Shown: positions 1 through 7,397, counted from the stretch's first letter. The stretch is 13,576 nt of DNA from CAYLMG01 sp964568365 (GCA_964568365.1 CAZMQF010000063.1:1-13576); one strand, 5' to 3'. Translations and numbers: made by a program. Notes: generated by a model not told the origin, from the sequence alone.

Positions 1-1280
1 CTAATGTTTTTGTCATCGATGATATCATCGACGATGAAGGTCTGGAAGATTTTACCCTCATAGAAAATATCACGGAAGATATAAGTAATCTTGAGGAAAT
101 AGCCGGCCAGTCACCTGTTGTAAAACTGGTAAATTATCTTCTCTATAACGCCGTTCAGGAAAATGCGAGCGATATTCATATTGAGCCCGACGAGAAAAGA
201 TTGCGGGTTAGATACAGGGTTGATGGTAATTTGTATGAAAAAATGTCCCCACCTTATCAGATGCATTCAGCAATTGTTTCAAGAATAAAGATTATGGCAG
301 AGCTGGATATAGCCCAGAGACGATTGCCGCAGGATGGAGGTATCCACGTCCTGATAGAAGGGAGGGCTGTTGATCTTAGAGTGTCAATTATGCCGACCAA
401 TTTCGGGGAAAAGGTGGTTGTCAGAGTTATCAATCCGCAGAATATCATCTTTAATCTGGAGTCACTGGGTTTTGCCTATAAAAGTCTGGAGCTGTATAGA
501 AAAGTGATGCAGTTTCCAAATGGGATTATTTTAGCGACGGGACCTACAGGCTCCGGAAAGAATACAACTCTTTACGCCACCCTTATGGAGTTAAATCGTG
601 AAAATGTGAACATATGCACGGTCGAGGACCCTATTGAATGTAATATCTCCGGCATCAATCAGTTTCAGGTTATTGACAGCATAGGTTTTAGCTTCTCAAC
701 AGCCCTGAGGAGTTTGTTAAGACAGGACCCTGACATAGTAATGGTAGGTGAGATTCGGGATAAAGCTACTGCGACTATTGCTATTCAGGCGGCGTTGACC
801 GGCCATCTTGTTTTTTCAACTTTGCATACAAACGACGCGCCGGCAGCGGTGACACGTCTGATAGATTTGGATGTGCCTCCTTTTCTTATAAGTGCTTCCC
901 TAATAGCCGTGCTGGCACAGAGATTGGTACGAAAGGTATGTACAGGTTGCAAGTCGGAATATATACCCTCGGCGAGTATTAAAAATATAGTTGCAAAAAT
1001 GGGTGGCCAAATAGAGAAGTATTATCGGGGTTTAGGCTGTAGGGAGTGCAGAAATACCGGTTGTTCCGGCCGAATAGCAGTCCATGAGTTATTTTTACCC
1101 GGCGAGAGAATTAAGGAGATGATTAATCAGGGAGCAAGTCTAAAGAAGCTTAGACATCAGGCTCTGAAAGATGGTATGGTTCCACTTCAATTAGATGGAA
1201 TTGAGAAAGTAAGAGCCGGAATTGTGCCTATCGAGGAAGTATTAAGAGTGGCTCAGCCGGAAGAAAATCAAATTGATTGA
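1..1280 (+). CDS. gspE: GspE/PilB-family secretion ATPase, 5'-truncated
   Basis: This is a hexameric cytoplasmic ATPase that powers pseudopilus or pilus assembly in a type II secretion or type IV pilus system. The frame is open to the window edge (first complete codon at 3), so the real start lies upstream and the N-terminal domain is missing. Family hallmarks are clear: SPVVKLVN then ASDIHIEP near codons 40-60 of the partial protein, RVDG, GPTGSGKN (codons 180-187), VEDPIE, a Walker B-like DPDIVMVGE (242-250), the GH and STLHTND stretch, and a C-terminal zinc tetracysteine (Cys313, 316, 346, 349). The Walker A motif is odd: the usual Thr after GSGK is Asn, encoded AAT at 561-563. The gspF-like gene follows after 30 bp, suggesting one operon. 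GspE and PilB cannot be separated from this sequence, so the symbol is provisional. Confidence 0.93.
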   Translation, partial: NVFVIDDIIDDEGLEDFTLIENITEDISNLEEIAGQSPVVKLVNYLLYNAVQENASDIHIEPDEKRLRVRYRVDGNLYEKMSPPYQMHSAIVSRIKIMAELDIAQRRLPQDGGIHVLIEGRAVDLRVSIMPTNFGEKVVVRVINPQNIIFNLESLGFAYKSLELYRKVMQFPNGIILATGPTGSGKNTTLYATLMELNRENVNICTVEDPIECNISGINQFQVIDSIGFSFSTALRSLLRQDPDIVMVGEIRDKATATIAIQAALTGHLVFSTLHTNDAPAAVTRLIDLDVPPFLISASLIAVLAQRLVRKVCTGCKSEYIPSASIKNIVAKMGGQIEKYYRGLGCRECRNTGCSGRIAVHELFLPGERIKEMINQGASLKKLRHQALKDGMVPLQLDGIEKVRAGIVPIEEVLRVAQPEENQID

Positions 1281-1310
1281 CAGATTTTAGTAATCGAAGA
1301 AGACGGATAA

Positions 1311-2489
1311 ATGCCTGTATTAGCACCAAAAAAGACAAAAAAGTATGATGCTTCAAGGGGCGGGGGATGGCGAAAAAAGTCTATTTATACGATGATAACG
1401 AGCAGTCCTTCTATGGAAGAACGCTCCTCGAAGGCTAAATTAAAAAGATTAGATCTCATAATGTTTACGACGCAGTTATCGGTGATGCTTGACAGTGGCG
1501 TTATACTTAGCGATGCACTCGATACCATTAGCGAGCAAGCTAATGAGGGCACGTTTAGAACAATAATCAGAGGTGTTAACACTTCTGTTAAAAACGGCGA
1601 TAGCTTTTCAAATGCTTTGGCTGGGTATCCGAAGGTATTTAGTTCAATGTTTATTAGTATGGTCAGAGCCTCTGAAGCTTCGGGTAGAATGCCTGAAATG
1701 CTGCATGTGCTCGCGGGGTATCTTGAGTTTGAATTCGAGATACGAAAACGAATCAAAGGAGCAATTGCATATCCTCTTATGATGGCTCTGATTGCTATGG
1801 TTGCAACTTGCTTGTTGATTTTTTTCGTGCTGCCGAGGTTTATGAAGATTTACGAATCCAGGGGGGCAGCTTTACCGAAACTTACTCAGCTGTTGATAAA
1901 TATTAGTGACCTGTTTCGAAATTTTCAGTTCCTCACTATTATGTTTACAGTTTCCGTTTTTGTTGCTGTGGCAGTTTATAAATGGTCTAAAACTATTAAT
2001 GGCCGTCGTGCAATAGATTATGCAAAAATCCATATACCAATCCTGGGCGGAATGTTTGTGGATATGATTATAGCGCGAAGTATGAGAATTATGGCAACGA
2101 TGATTTCTACGGGTGTTAGTATTTTAGAGACAGTAGAAGTCGTACACGGTGCCACTAAAAATTACTATTTCCAGCAGCTTTGGAGCTGGGTCGATGAAAA
2201 AATACGAAACGGCTATCAATTGACAGAAGCTATGCAGATTTATCCGCAGAGCGGCTTAATCGAACCGGCTATTTTGCAGATGCTCAAAGCCGGTGAAAAA
2301 AGCGGTAACATTGGAAAGGTAAGCAATAAAATTTCACTCTTTTACGAAAAGAAACTTGAAAGCTCAATCGTCTCGGCCACAAAGATTTTAGAGCCGCTTT
2401 TGTTAATAATTATAGGCGGCATTATAGGAATTATAGCCATAGCTCTGTTGCTGCCGGTATTCAGAATATCTTCAATTATCGCCCATTAG
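1311..2489 (+). CDS. gspF: GspF/PilC-family inner-membrane platform protein
   Basis: This 392-residue polytopic inner-membrane protein is the platform on which the secretion ATPase acts during pseudopilin or pilin assembly. Two copies of the T2SSF fold are visible, at about residues 50-175 and 253-380. Each has the family's pattern of a helical cytoplasmic part: LDLIMFTTQLSVMLDSGV in the first and IARSMRIMATMISTGVSI in the second. Hydrophobic segments lie near 151-175, 206-224 and 361-383. The SEASGRMPEML and GEKSGNIGKV segments match the conserved family glycine motifs. The first 45 residues are basic and polar and do not resemble the usual N-terminal extension of GspF. The ATG at 1311 has only a weak purine-rich stretch upstream (GAAGA), so the exact start is less certain. 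It lies 30 bp after the ATPase gene. GspF versus PilC cannot be decided here. Confidence 0.92.
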   Translation: MPVLAPKKTKKYDASRGGGWRKKSIYTMITSSPSMEERSSKAKLKRLDLIMFTTQLSVMLDSGVILSDALDTISEQANEGTFRTIIRGVNTSVKNGDSFSNALAGYPKVFSSMFISMVRASEASGRMPEMLHVLAGYLEFEFEIRKRIKGAIAYPLMMALIAMVATCLLIFFVLPRFMKIYESRGAALPKLTQLLINISDLFRNFQFLTIMFTVSVFVAVAVYKWSKTINGRRAIDYAKIHIPILGGMFVDMIIARSMRIMATMISTGVSILETVEVVHGATKNYYFQQLWSWVDEKIRNGYQLTEAMQIYPQSGLIEPAILQMLKAGEKSGNIGKVSNKISLFYEKKLESSIVSATKILEPLLLIIIGGIIGIIAIALLLPVFRISSIIAH

Positions 2490-2684
2490 CTTACCTTTCA
2501 TAAATAACTCAGTCTCAAAAATCGAGCCTGACTAATCCTGCCTTGTTTGTAGCTTTACGCCTGCAAATTGCTTTAGCCCGGACCTGAGTTCTTTAGAAGT
2601 AAGCTCTTGTAGCAAAACTTCAATATAATCTCTTTAATACCGCCGCAGTTTCGCCCTAAGCCGACATTAAAAATATTTTTTTCA

Positions 2685-2714
2685 TTGACAAAACTCTCAC
2701 CAACGCTGTATAAT
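2685..2714 (+). promoter_or_regulatory. Near-consensus sigma-70 promoter for the exported-protein cassette
   Basis: A perfect -35 hexamer TTGACA (2685-2690) and a perfect -10 hexamer TATAAT (2709-2714) are separated by 18 bp. Transcription should start near 2721, giving a leader of about 190 nt before the ATG at 2915. An A/T-rich run just upstream could act as an UP-like element. No operator-like palindrome overlaps it. Confidence 0.8.
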
Positions 2715-2828
2715 TAATAAATACTGAACATTTTTCCTGTGGCGGACGACGATAAAAATGCGGTTCTACTAATCCGATTCTTATAATCTTCTGAAAACAT
2801 ATCGGTGCACAAAAACTGCGCTGCGAAG

Positions 2829-2899
2829 ATAAATAATTCTGGAGGAAGCGAAATCACTGAAAAAACAAATTGCTATTGTGAAAAATTATAAATAATTCT
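2829..2899 (+). repeat. 12-bp direct repeat in the leader, each copy followed by a Shine-Dalgarno-like run
   Basis: ATAAATAATTCT occurs at 2829-2840 and again at 2888-2899. The first copy is followed directly by GGAGG (2841-2845), the second by TTGAAAGG, which is the ribosome site of the 2915 gene. The stronger GGAGG copy has no good start codon after it. The pair may be the trace of a local duplication. Confidence 0.6.
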
Positions 2900-2914
2900 T
2901 TGAAAGGTAAAAAA

Positions 2915-5413
2915 ATGGAAGCGAAAAAGATTTTAACAATTCTAGTTCTGGCTCTGGGCCTGATTCTCTGGCCGGGGCAGGAGGCATCAGGCGGCACGCT
3001 GGCAGCCTGGGGCAGCAACGACTACGGCCAGTGCGATGTGCCTTCAGGTAGCGACTTTGTCGCCATTGCGGCTGGCGGGAACTACAGTCTGGCCCTTAAG
3101 TCCGATGGTTCGCTGGCAGCATGGGGCTACAACGGCAACGGCCAGTGTGACGTGCCTGCAGGTAACGACTTTGTTGCGATTGCGGCTGGCGGGAACCACG
3201 GTCTGGCCCTTAAGTCCGATGGAACGCTGGCAGCGTGGGGCCTGAACAATTTCGGCCAGTGCGACGTGCCGGCAGGTAACGACTTCGTTGCCGTTGCGGC
3301 TGGCAGTTACCACAGCCTTGCTCTTAAGTCTGATGGCTCCTTAGCAGCGTGGGGCAGGAACGACGACGGCCAGTGCGATGTGCCTGCAGGTAACAACTTT
3401 GTTGCCATTGCGGCTGGCCGGTACCACAATCTTGCTCTTAAGTCCGATGGTTCGTTAGCTGCGTGGGGCTTGAACAACCTCGGTCAGTGCGACGTGCCTG
3501 CAGGTAACGACTTTGTTGCGATTGCTGCCGGCTACTACCACAGCCTTGCCCTTAAGTCCGATGGTTCGCTGGCAGCGTGGGGCTACAACGTCGACGGCCA
3601 GTGCAACGTGCCTGCAGGTAACGACTTTGTTGCCGTTGTGGCTGGCTGGCACCACAATATTGCCCTCAAGTCCGATGGCTCGCTGGCAGCGTGGGGCAGG
3701 AATAACTACGGCCAGTGCGATGTGCCTGCAGGTAACGACTTTGTCGCCATTGCGGCTTGCGGGGACCACTGTTTGGCCATTACGATGACTGTACAGCCAA
3801 TAGGTACGGCCTTTATGTACCAGGGGCGTCTGCTCGATGAGGGCGGTCCAGCCGAGGGACTCTATGACTTTAAGTTCAAACTCTTCAACGCTAATGTCGC
3901 CGGCATGCAGAAAGGAAGTACGATTGATGTAAACGAATACGATGTGGTCGACGGTTACGTTAAGGTGGAGTTGGATTTTGGAAGCGACGTGTTTGACGGC
4001 GACGCCCGCTGGCTGGAGATTGGCGTTCGGGCGGGTGAGCTTGAAGACCCAAACGATTATACTACGCTAAGCCCTCGGCAGGAGCTGACGCCAACGCCGT
4101 ATGCGATTTATGCAGAGACCGCAGGCGGTATACCAGGTGGGATTAGCGGCAGCGGCACAACCAATTACATCGCTAAATTCACAGGCCCGAATACTCTTGG
4201 CGATTCAGCGATTTACGAAGAGGCCGGCAATGTCGGCATCGGAACAACGAGTCCAACTGCAAAGCTGGATGTAGACGGAACAGTAAAAGCCACTGCATTC
4301 AGCGGAGACGGCAGCGGTCTGATGAATATACCTGCAGAGGGTGACTGGACTATCTCAGACAGCAACATGTATTCCGCTGTATCTGGCTACGTCGGCATCG
4401 GGACGACGAGTCCTGATGAAAAGCTTACTGTTAATGGAACGATTAAAGGCACCACGTGGGATACCAGTGGCAGGGGCGTCTACGGCGAGGCCACTTCCGC
4501 TGGCTACGTCACGAACTATGGGGGCTACTTTGGGGCTGCGGGCGCATATGGCAGGGGCGTCTACGGCGAGGCCACTTCCGCTGGCAACGTCACGAACTAT
4601 GGGGGCTACTTTGGGGCTGCGGGCGCATATGGCCGGGGCGTCTACGGCGAGGCCAGTAATACTGGAGATTACATCAACTATGGCGGTTACTTTACAGCTG
4701 CAGGCGATAGGGGCCATGGCGTGTACGGCAAGGCATCGGGCAGCGATGGCGTTGGTATCAAAGGGGTGGCCACGGGCGGAGGTAGTGGCGTTATGGGGGA
4801 GGCGGGCGTCGGCAGCAACGCCGATGGCGTTTATGGTTTAGCGCGGTCTGCCACCGACTATGGTGTGTATGCCGAGAACATGAACGCAGATGGTACGGGA
4901 CTTTATGCCATAGGTGGGACCAACGGCTATGCCGCCGAGTTCCGTGGAAACGTCATTATCTCGTCCCGCAGCACTGCAAGTACCGTTATGGAACTGGGTG
5001 AGGGACTCGACTATGCCGAGGGGTTTGACGTTTCGGATAAATCCGAGATAGCCGGCGGCACAGTCCTTGTCATAGACTCCAAGAACCCCGGCAAACTGGC
5101 AATAAGTGATAAGCCCTATGACAGCAAGGTTGCCGGTATCGTGGCCGGGGCGAAAGGCCAGGGCTCTGGTGTGCGCCTGGGGCCGGATGAGTTTGACTTT
5201 GATGTGGCCCTTGCCGGCAGAGTTTACTGCAACGTGGATGCGACGAAAGCGGCTGTGGAGCCGGGCGATTTGCTGACCACATCGGTAACGCCGGGGTATG
5301 CTATGAAGGCGACAGATTATATACGTACTCAAGGTGCCATTTTAGGCAAGGCAATGGAAAGTCTGGAAAAAGGCAAAAAAGGACAGATACTTGTACTGGT
5401 AACTTTGCAATAG
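2915..5413 (+). CDS. Exported RCC1-propeller / tail-fibre-like repeat protein
   Basis: This is a predicted 832-residue exported protein. The ATG at 2915 is chosen because AAAGG lies 7 nt upstream and a typical signal peptide follows directly (MEAKKILTILVLALGLILW, cleavage near EASG). Domains in order: seven 38-residue RCC1-like repeats (about 29-294); a module opening FMYQGRLLDEGG and ending SPRQELTPTPYA (about 300-405), which I know from other planctomycete surface proteins; two VGIGTTSP repeats (from about 440); three 27-residue GVYGEA repeats (519-599) and more degenerate GVYG units; and a C-terminal domain (about 695-832) starting GLDYAEGFDVSD and ending GQILVLVTLQ. The middle repeats resemble those leading into phage tail-spike chaperone/autocleavage domains. 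The likely role is a surface or extracellular binding protein. The ligand is unknown. The protease gene follows after 18 bp. Confidence 0.88.
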   Translation: MEAKKILTILVLALGLILWPGQEASGGTLAAWGSNDYGQCDVPSGSDFVAIAAGGNYSLALKSDGSLAAWGYNGNGQCDVPAGNDFVAIAAGGNHGLALKSDGTLAAWGLNNFGQCDVPAGNDFVAVAAGSYHSLALKSDGSLAAWGRNDDGQCDVPAGNNFVAIAAGRYHNLALKSDGSLAAWGLNNLGQCDVPAGNDFVAIAAGYYHSLALKSDGSLAAWGYNVDGQCNVPAGNDFVAVVAGWHHNIALKSDGSLAAWGRNNYGQCDVPAGNDFVAIAACGDHCLAITMTVQPIGTAFMYQGRLLDEGGPAEGLYDFKFKLFNANVAGMQKGSTIDVNEYDVVDGYVKVELDFGSDVFDGDARWLEIGVRAGELEDPNDYTTLSPRQELTPTPYAIYAETAGGIPGGISGSGTTNYIAKFTGPNTLGDSAIYEEAGNVGIGTTSPTAKLDVDGTVKATAFSGDGSGLMNIPAEGDWTISDSNMYSAVSGYVGIGTTSPDEKLTVNGTIKGTTWDTSGRGVYGEATSAGYVTNYGGYFGAAGAYGRGVYGEATSAGNVTNYGGYFGAAGAYGRGVYGEASNTGDYINYGGYFTAAGDRGHGVYGKASGSDGVGIKGVATGGGSGVMGEAGVGSNADGVYGLARSATDYGVYAENMNADGTGLYAIGGTNGYAAEFRGNVIISSRSTASTVMELGEGLDYAEGFDVSDKSEIAGGTVLVIDSKNPGKLAISDKPYDSKVAGIVAGAKGQGSGVRLGPDEFDFDVALAGRVYCNVDATKAAVEPGDLLTTSVTPGYAMKATDYIRTQGAILGKAMESLEKGKKGQILVLVTLQ
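2999..3790 (+). repeat. Seven tandem 114-bp repeats encoding RCC1-like blades
   Basis: Units start at 2999, 3113, 3227, 3341, 3455, 3569 and 3683 with no insertion or deletion in the array; the last is slightly shortened and divergent at its end. Each encodes LAAWG-xNxx-GQCDVPAGNDFVA, then an AAG-xxHx patch and LALKSDG. Seven units match the blade number of a closed RCC1 propeller, but 38 residues is short for an RCC1 repeat. Each blade carries one Cys in GQC. DNA identity between units is high, so gene conversion or recent expansion is likely. Confidence 0.92.
4469..4711 (+). repeat. Three tandem 81-bp GVYGEA repeats
   Basis: Units lie at 4469-4549, 4550-4630 and 4631-4711, each encoding 27 residues that start GRGVYGEA and contain NYGGYF. 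The first two differ at one base of 81 (TAC versus AAC, Tyr to Asn). The third is strongly diverged, and shorter, weaker GVYG units continue to about 4880. The first pair is thus a recent duplication. Confidence 0.93.
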
Positions 5414-5431
5414 AGGTAGGAGGTAACGATT

Positions 5432-6892
5432 ATGAAAAAGATAGCTATAAAAATGCTGACAACCTGCCTCAGCCTCTTAATTCTGACGTCGTCGGTTCAG
5501 GCCGAGATGGTGACCAGAGACGAGGCGCTGACAGTGGCGAAGAACTGGGTCACTCTTATCATTCACCAAGAAGGAGATTGGGGCGGCTCGGAGACCGCCG
5601 AGGTGAAAGAGATCCAGGAATTCAAACGTGGCGAACGAGTCATAGGATATTTTTGCCGGGTAAAGCCCAGAGGCTTTATCGTGATTTCGCTGCGCAAGGA
5701 ATTAGCTCCGGTGAAGGCGTACTCTGCAATCAGCGAGCTAAATCCGGAGTCTGAGGAAGGCATGGCGGACCTGATAAAAGCAGGTATAGAGCGTGTCTTA
5801 AATGCGATAGAGAAACAGCTTGGTCCTATCGAATTAGCCCGAACCCAGGACGTGCAGAGCGTGCTTGAGGTCAACCACCGGCCTACTTGGGAAAAATTGG
5901 AGCGCGATGTCAAAACTTTCGAGGCGGGACTCGAATCTGGCGTGATAGAAATGGGCTATGAGCCGGGCACCTGGCTACTTACGTCGAACTGGCATCAGGG
6001 CGAACCCTACAACTGGGATTGCCCATCCGATGATGGCTGCGATCATTGCAAGGTAGGTTGTGTGGCCTTGGCTGGTGCCCAGATAATGCGTTATTGGAAT
6101 TGGCCGCCCTGCAAGTATCCTTTCACTGTTTGGTATGACTGGCCCAATATGCCAGATACGCTCACGACATCTTCACCTCAGGTGCAGACCAACGCGGTTG
6201 CCAAGCTGTGCTATGAGGTGGGCCACGCAGCGGCAACGGATTATGGCTGTAACGAATCAACGGCCTGGTGTGGTGACTGCCCCGGTTGCCGCGACATGGT
6301 AGAGGTCTATGAAGAGCATTTCTATTACAGCGACGGAGCATACTTTGACCTCCGGGCTGGTGAAAGTTCCGCGGACTGGTTCGATAAAATAAAGAATAAT
6401 CTCAATAACAACCGGCCGTTGCAGTACTGTACTGCTACGGTTGACTTTCCAGGAATTGCAGGCCATTCGATGGTGTGTGACGGTTGGAAGACGGTCGGCT
6501 CCAGCCTATATTGCCACATGAATGACGGCTCCCTTGCTTGGCTTGATATGACTGATTTGCCTGGCGCTGAAGGTATGATTAGGGGAATCAAGCCTGACTG
6601 CTCTTTGGGGAGTTCGTTATCCGGAAGCTACGTACCTCCGTCATTTCCCTACCGTTATTTTGATCAGGATGCTACGGGCAGCAACGCGGACTTTGGGAGC
6701 GGTCATAAGCTGCAGTTTCTTCCGGGTGTCAAGGTGACGTGCACCAGTACTACAGGTGGTAAAATAGAATTTAGAGGCACAAGTGCTTATAACACCTATC
6801 TTTTCACCAGAGGCGATTTATCAAACGGGATTCGAATTTTGAATAGTAGCAAGATCCATTTATATCAGAATGGAAGTATCAAGTTACACTAA
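5432..6892 (+). CDS. Exported C10-family (streptopain-like) cysteine peptidase
   Basis: This is a 486-residue predicted secreted papain-fold protease. AGGAGGT at 5418-5424 lies 7 nt before the ATG, and a signal peptide (about 1-24, ending SVQA) follows. Residues ~25-130 look like the C10 propeptide (VTRDEALTVAKNWV), which keeps the enzyme inactive until cleaved. The catalytic domain has Gln189 in NWHQGEPYNWDCP (oxyanion hole), nucleophile Cys210 in VGCVALAGAQIM, and His345 in GHSMVCDGW. Asn364 in CHMNDGS is the likely fourth residue, but the usual NWGW following it is absent. There are 16 cysteines after the signal peptide, several as CxxC clusters at 203-210 and 280-286, far more than streptopain. 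A beta-rich tail (about 405-486) follows the catalytic domain and may serve for anchoring or sorting. The gene lies 18 bp after the propeller protein gene, so it is probably co-transcribed. Confidence 0.9.
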   Translation: MKKIAIKMLTTCLSLLILTSSVQAEMVTRDEALTVAKNWVTLIIHQEGDWGGSETAEVKEIQEFKRGERVIGYFCRVKPRGFIVISLRKELAPVKAYSAISELNPESEEGMADLIKAGIERVLNAIEKQLGPIELARTQDVQSVLEVNHRPTWEKLERDVKTFEAGLESGVIEMGYEPGTWLLTSNWHQGEPYNWDCPSDDGCDHCKVGCVALAGAQIMRYWNWPPCKYPFTVWYDWPNMPDTLTTSSPQVQTNAVAKLCYEVGHAAATDYGCNESTAWCGDCPGCRDMVEVYEEHFYYSDGAYFDLRAGESSADWFDKIKNNLNNNRPLQYCTATVDFPGIAGHSMVCDGWKTVGSSLYCHMNDGSLAWLDMTDLPGAEGMIRGIKPDCSLGSSLSGSYVPPSFPYRYFDQDATGSNADFGSGHKLQFLPGVKVTCTSTTGGKIEFRGTSAYNTYLFTRGDLSNGIRILNSSKIHLYQNGSIKLH

Positions 6893-6949
6893 AGATACGA
6901 CTGGCAAAGATAAGTTAGGCAAGGCTATTGACATAAAGGAGTTTAAGCA

Positions 6950-7378
6950 ATGAGAAAAGTTAATTTTGATATGGCGATTTTTAAAACTACAGCGCTGACG
7001 GCTGTGTTTGTTTGCCTGTTGCTGGTTTCGCCTGCGATAGCGCAGAGCGGCGGTGATTATGACCTTAGCTGGAGTACAATCGACGGCGGCGGGGGGACGA
7101 GCAGTGGCGGAACATACACGGTTATGGGCACAATCGGTCAGCCCGATGCCGGATATCTCGGCGGCGGTAATTATGAGCTGCTCGGCGGTTTCTGGGTCGG
7201 CGGGCCTTTATGTATCGTCGAGTTCGAAGATTTTGCAAGATTTGCTATATACTGGATGCAATCGGGTAGCAACCTGCCTGCTGATTTGCATCCGGACGGC
7301 TTTATTGACTATGACGACCTGCTCGAATTTGCCAACCTCTGGCTGTGCATCTGCCCATACGACTGGCCGCTAAAATAA
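6950..7378 (+). CDS. Small exported protein with dockerin-like C-terminus
   Basis: This 142-residue predicted exported protein starts at ATG 6950, preceded by AAAGGAG (6935-6941) at 8 nt; a later in-frame ATG at 6971 has no comparable site. The signal peptide ends near SPAIAQ. Next comes a glycine-rich module (about 35-83: YDLSWSTIDGGGGTSSGG, GTIGQPDAG, YELLGGFW) that I recognise from many planctomycete exported proteins without a known function. The end resembles a dockerin: a degenerate first half (VEFEDFARFAIYW) and a second half with a calcium-loop-like DLHPDGFIDYDDLLEFANLW. Dockerins bind cohesins, but no cohesin is visible here. The gene is 57 bp after the protease and may share its transcript. 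It is the minimal form of this module pair, with no catalytic domain between. Confidence 0.82.
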   Translation: MRKVNFDMAIFKTTALTAVFVCLLLVSPAIAQSGGDYDLSWSTIDGGGGTSSGGTYTVMGTIGQPDAGYLGGGNYELLGGFWVGGPLCIVEFEDFARFAIYWMQSGSNLPADLHPDGFIDYDDLLEFANLWLCICPYDWPLK

Positions 7379-7397
7379 GAGTAAATATTGGCTCGCT

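Larger units (their letters stand above)
2490..2914. other. 425-bp gene-free region between gspF and the exported-protein cassette
   Basis: I find no credible coding region in either strand here. The first ~195 bases hold no clear rho-independent terminator for the gspEF unit; the only regularity is a 7-bp inverted repeat (AGCTTAC near 2489 and GTAAGCT near 2598), too far apart to call. The second half holds a strong sigma-70-type promoter (2685-2714) and then an A/T-rich leader of about 190 bases with a repeated 12-bp element. The change of transcription unit therefore lies here. Confidence 0.7.

Noticed and set aside
2841..2890. Possible leader peptide after GGAGG in the leader of the 2915 gene
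   Set aside because: No ATG, GTG or TTG stands at a proper distance. Only an ATC could serve as start, which is too weak to support a gene.
3044..3769. Long open frames on the opposite strand and alternative frames across the RCC1 repeats
   Set aside because: They are periodic by-products of the 114-bp repeat. The real protein in the + frame has a signal peptide and conserved repeats.
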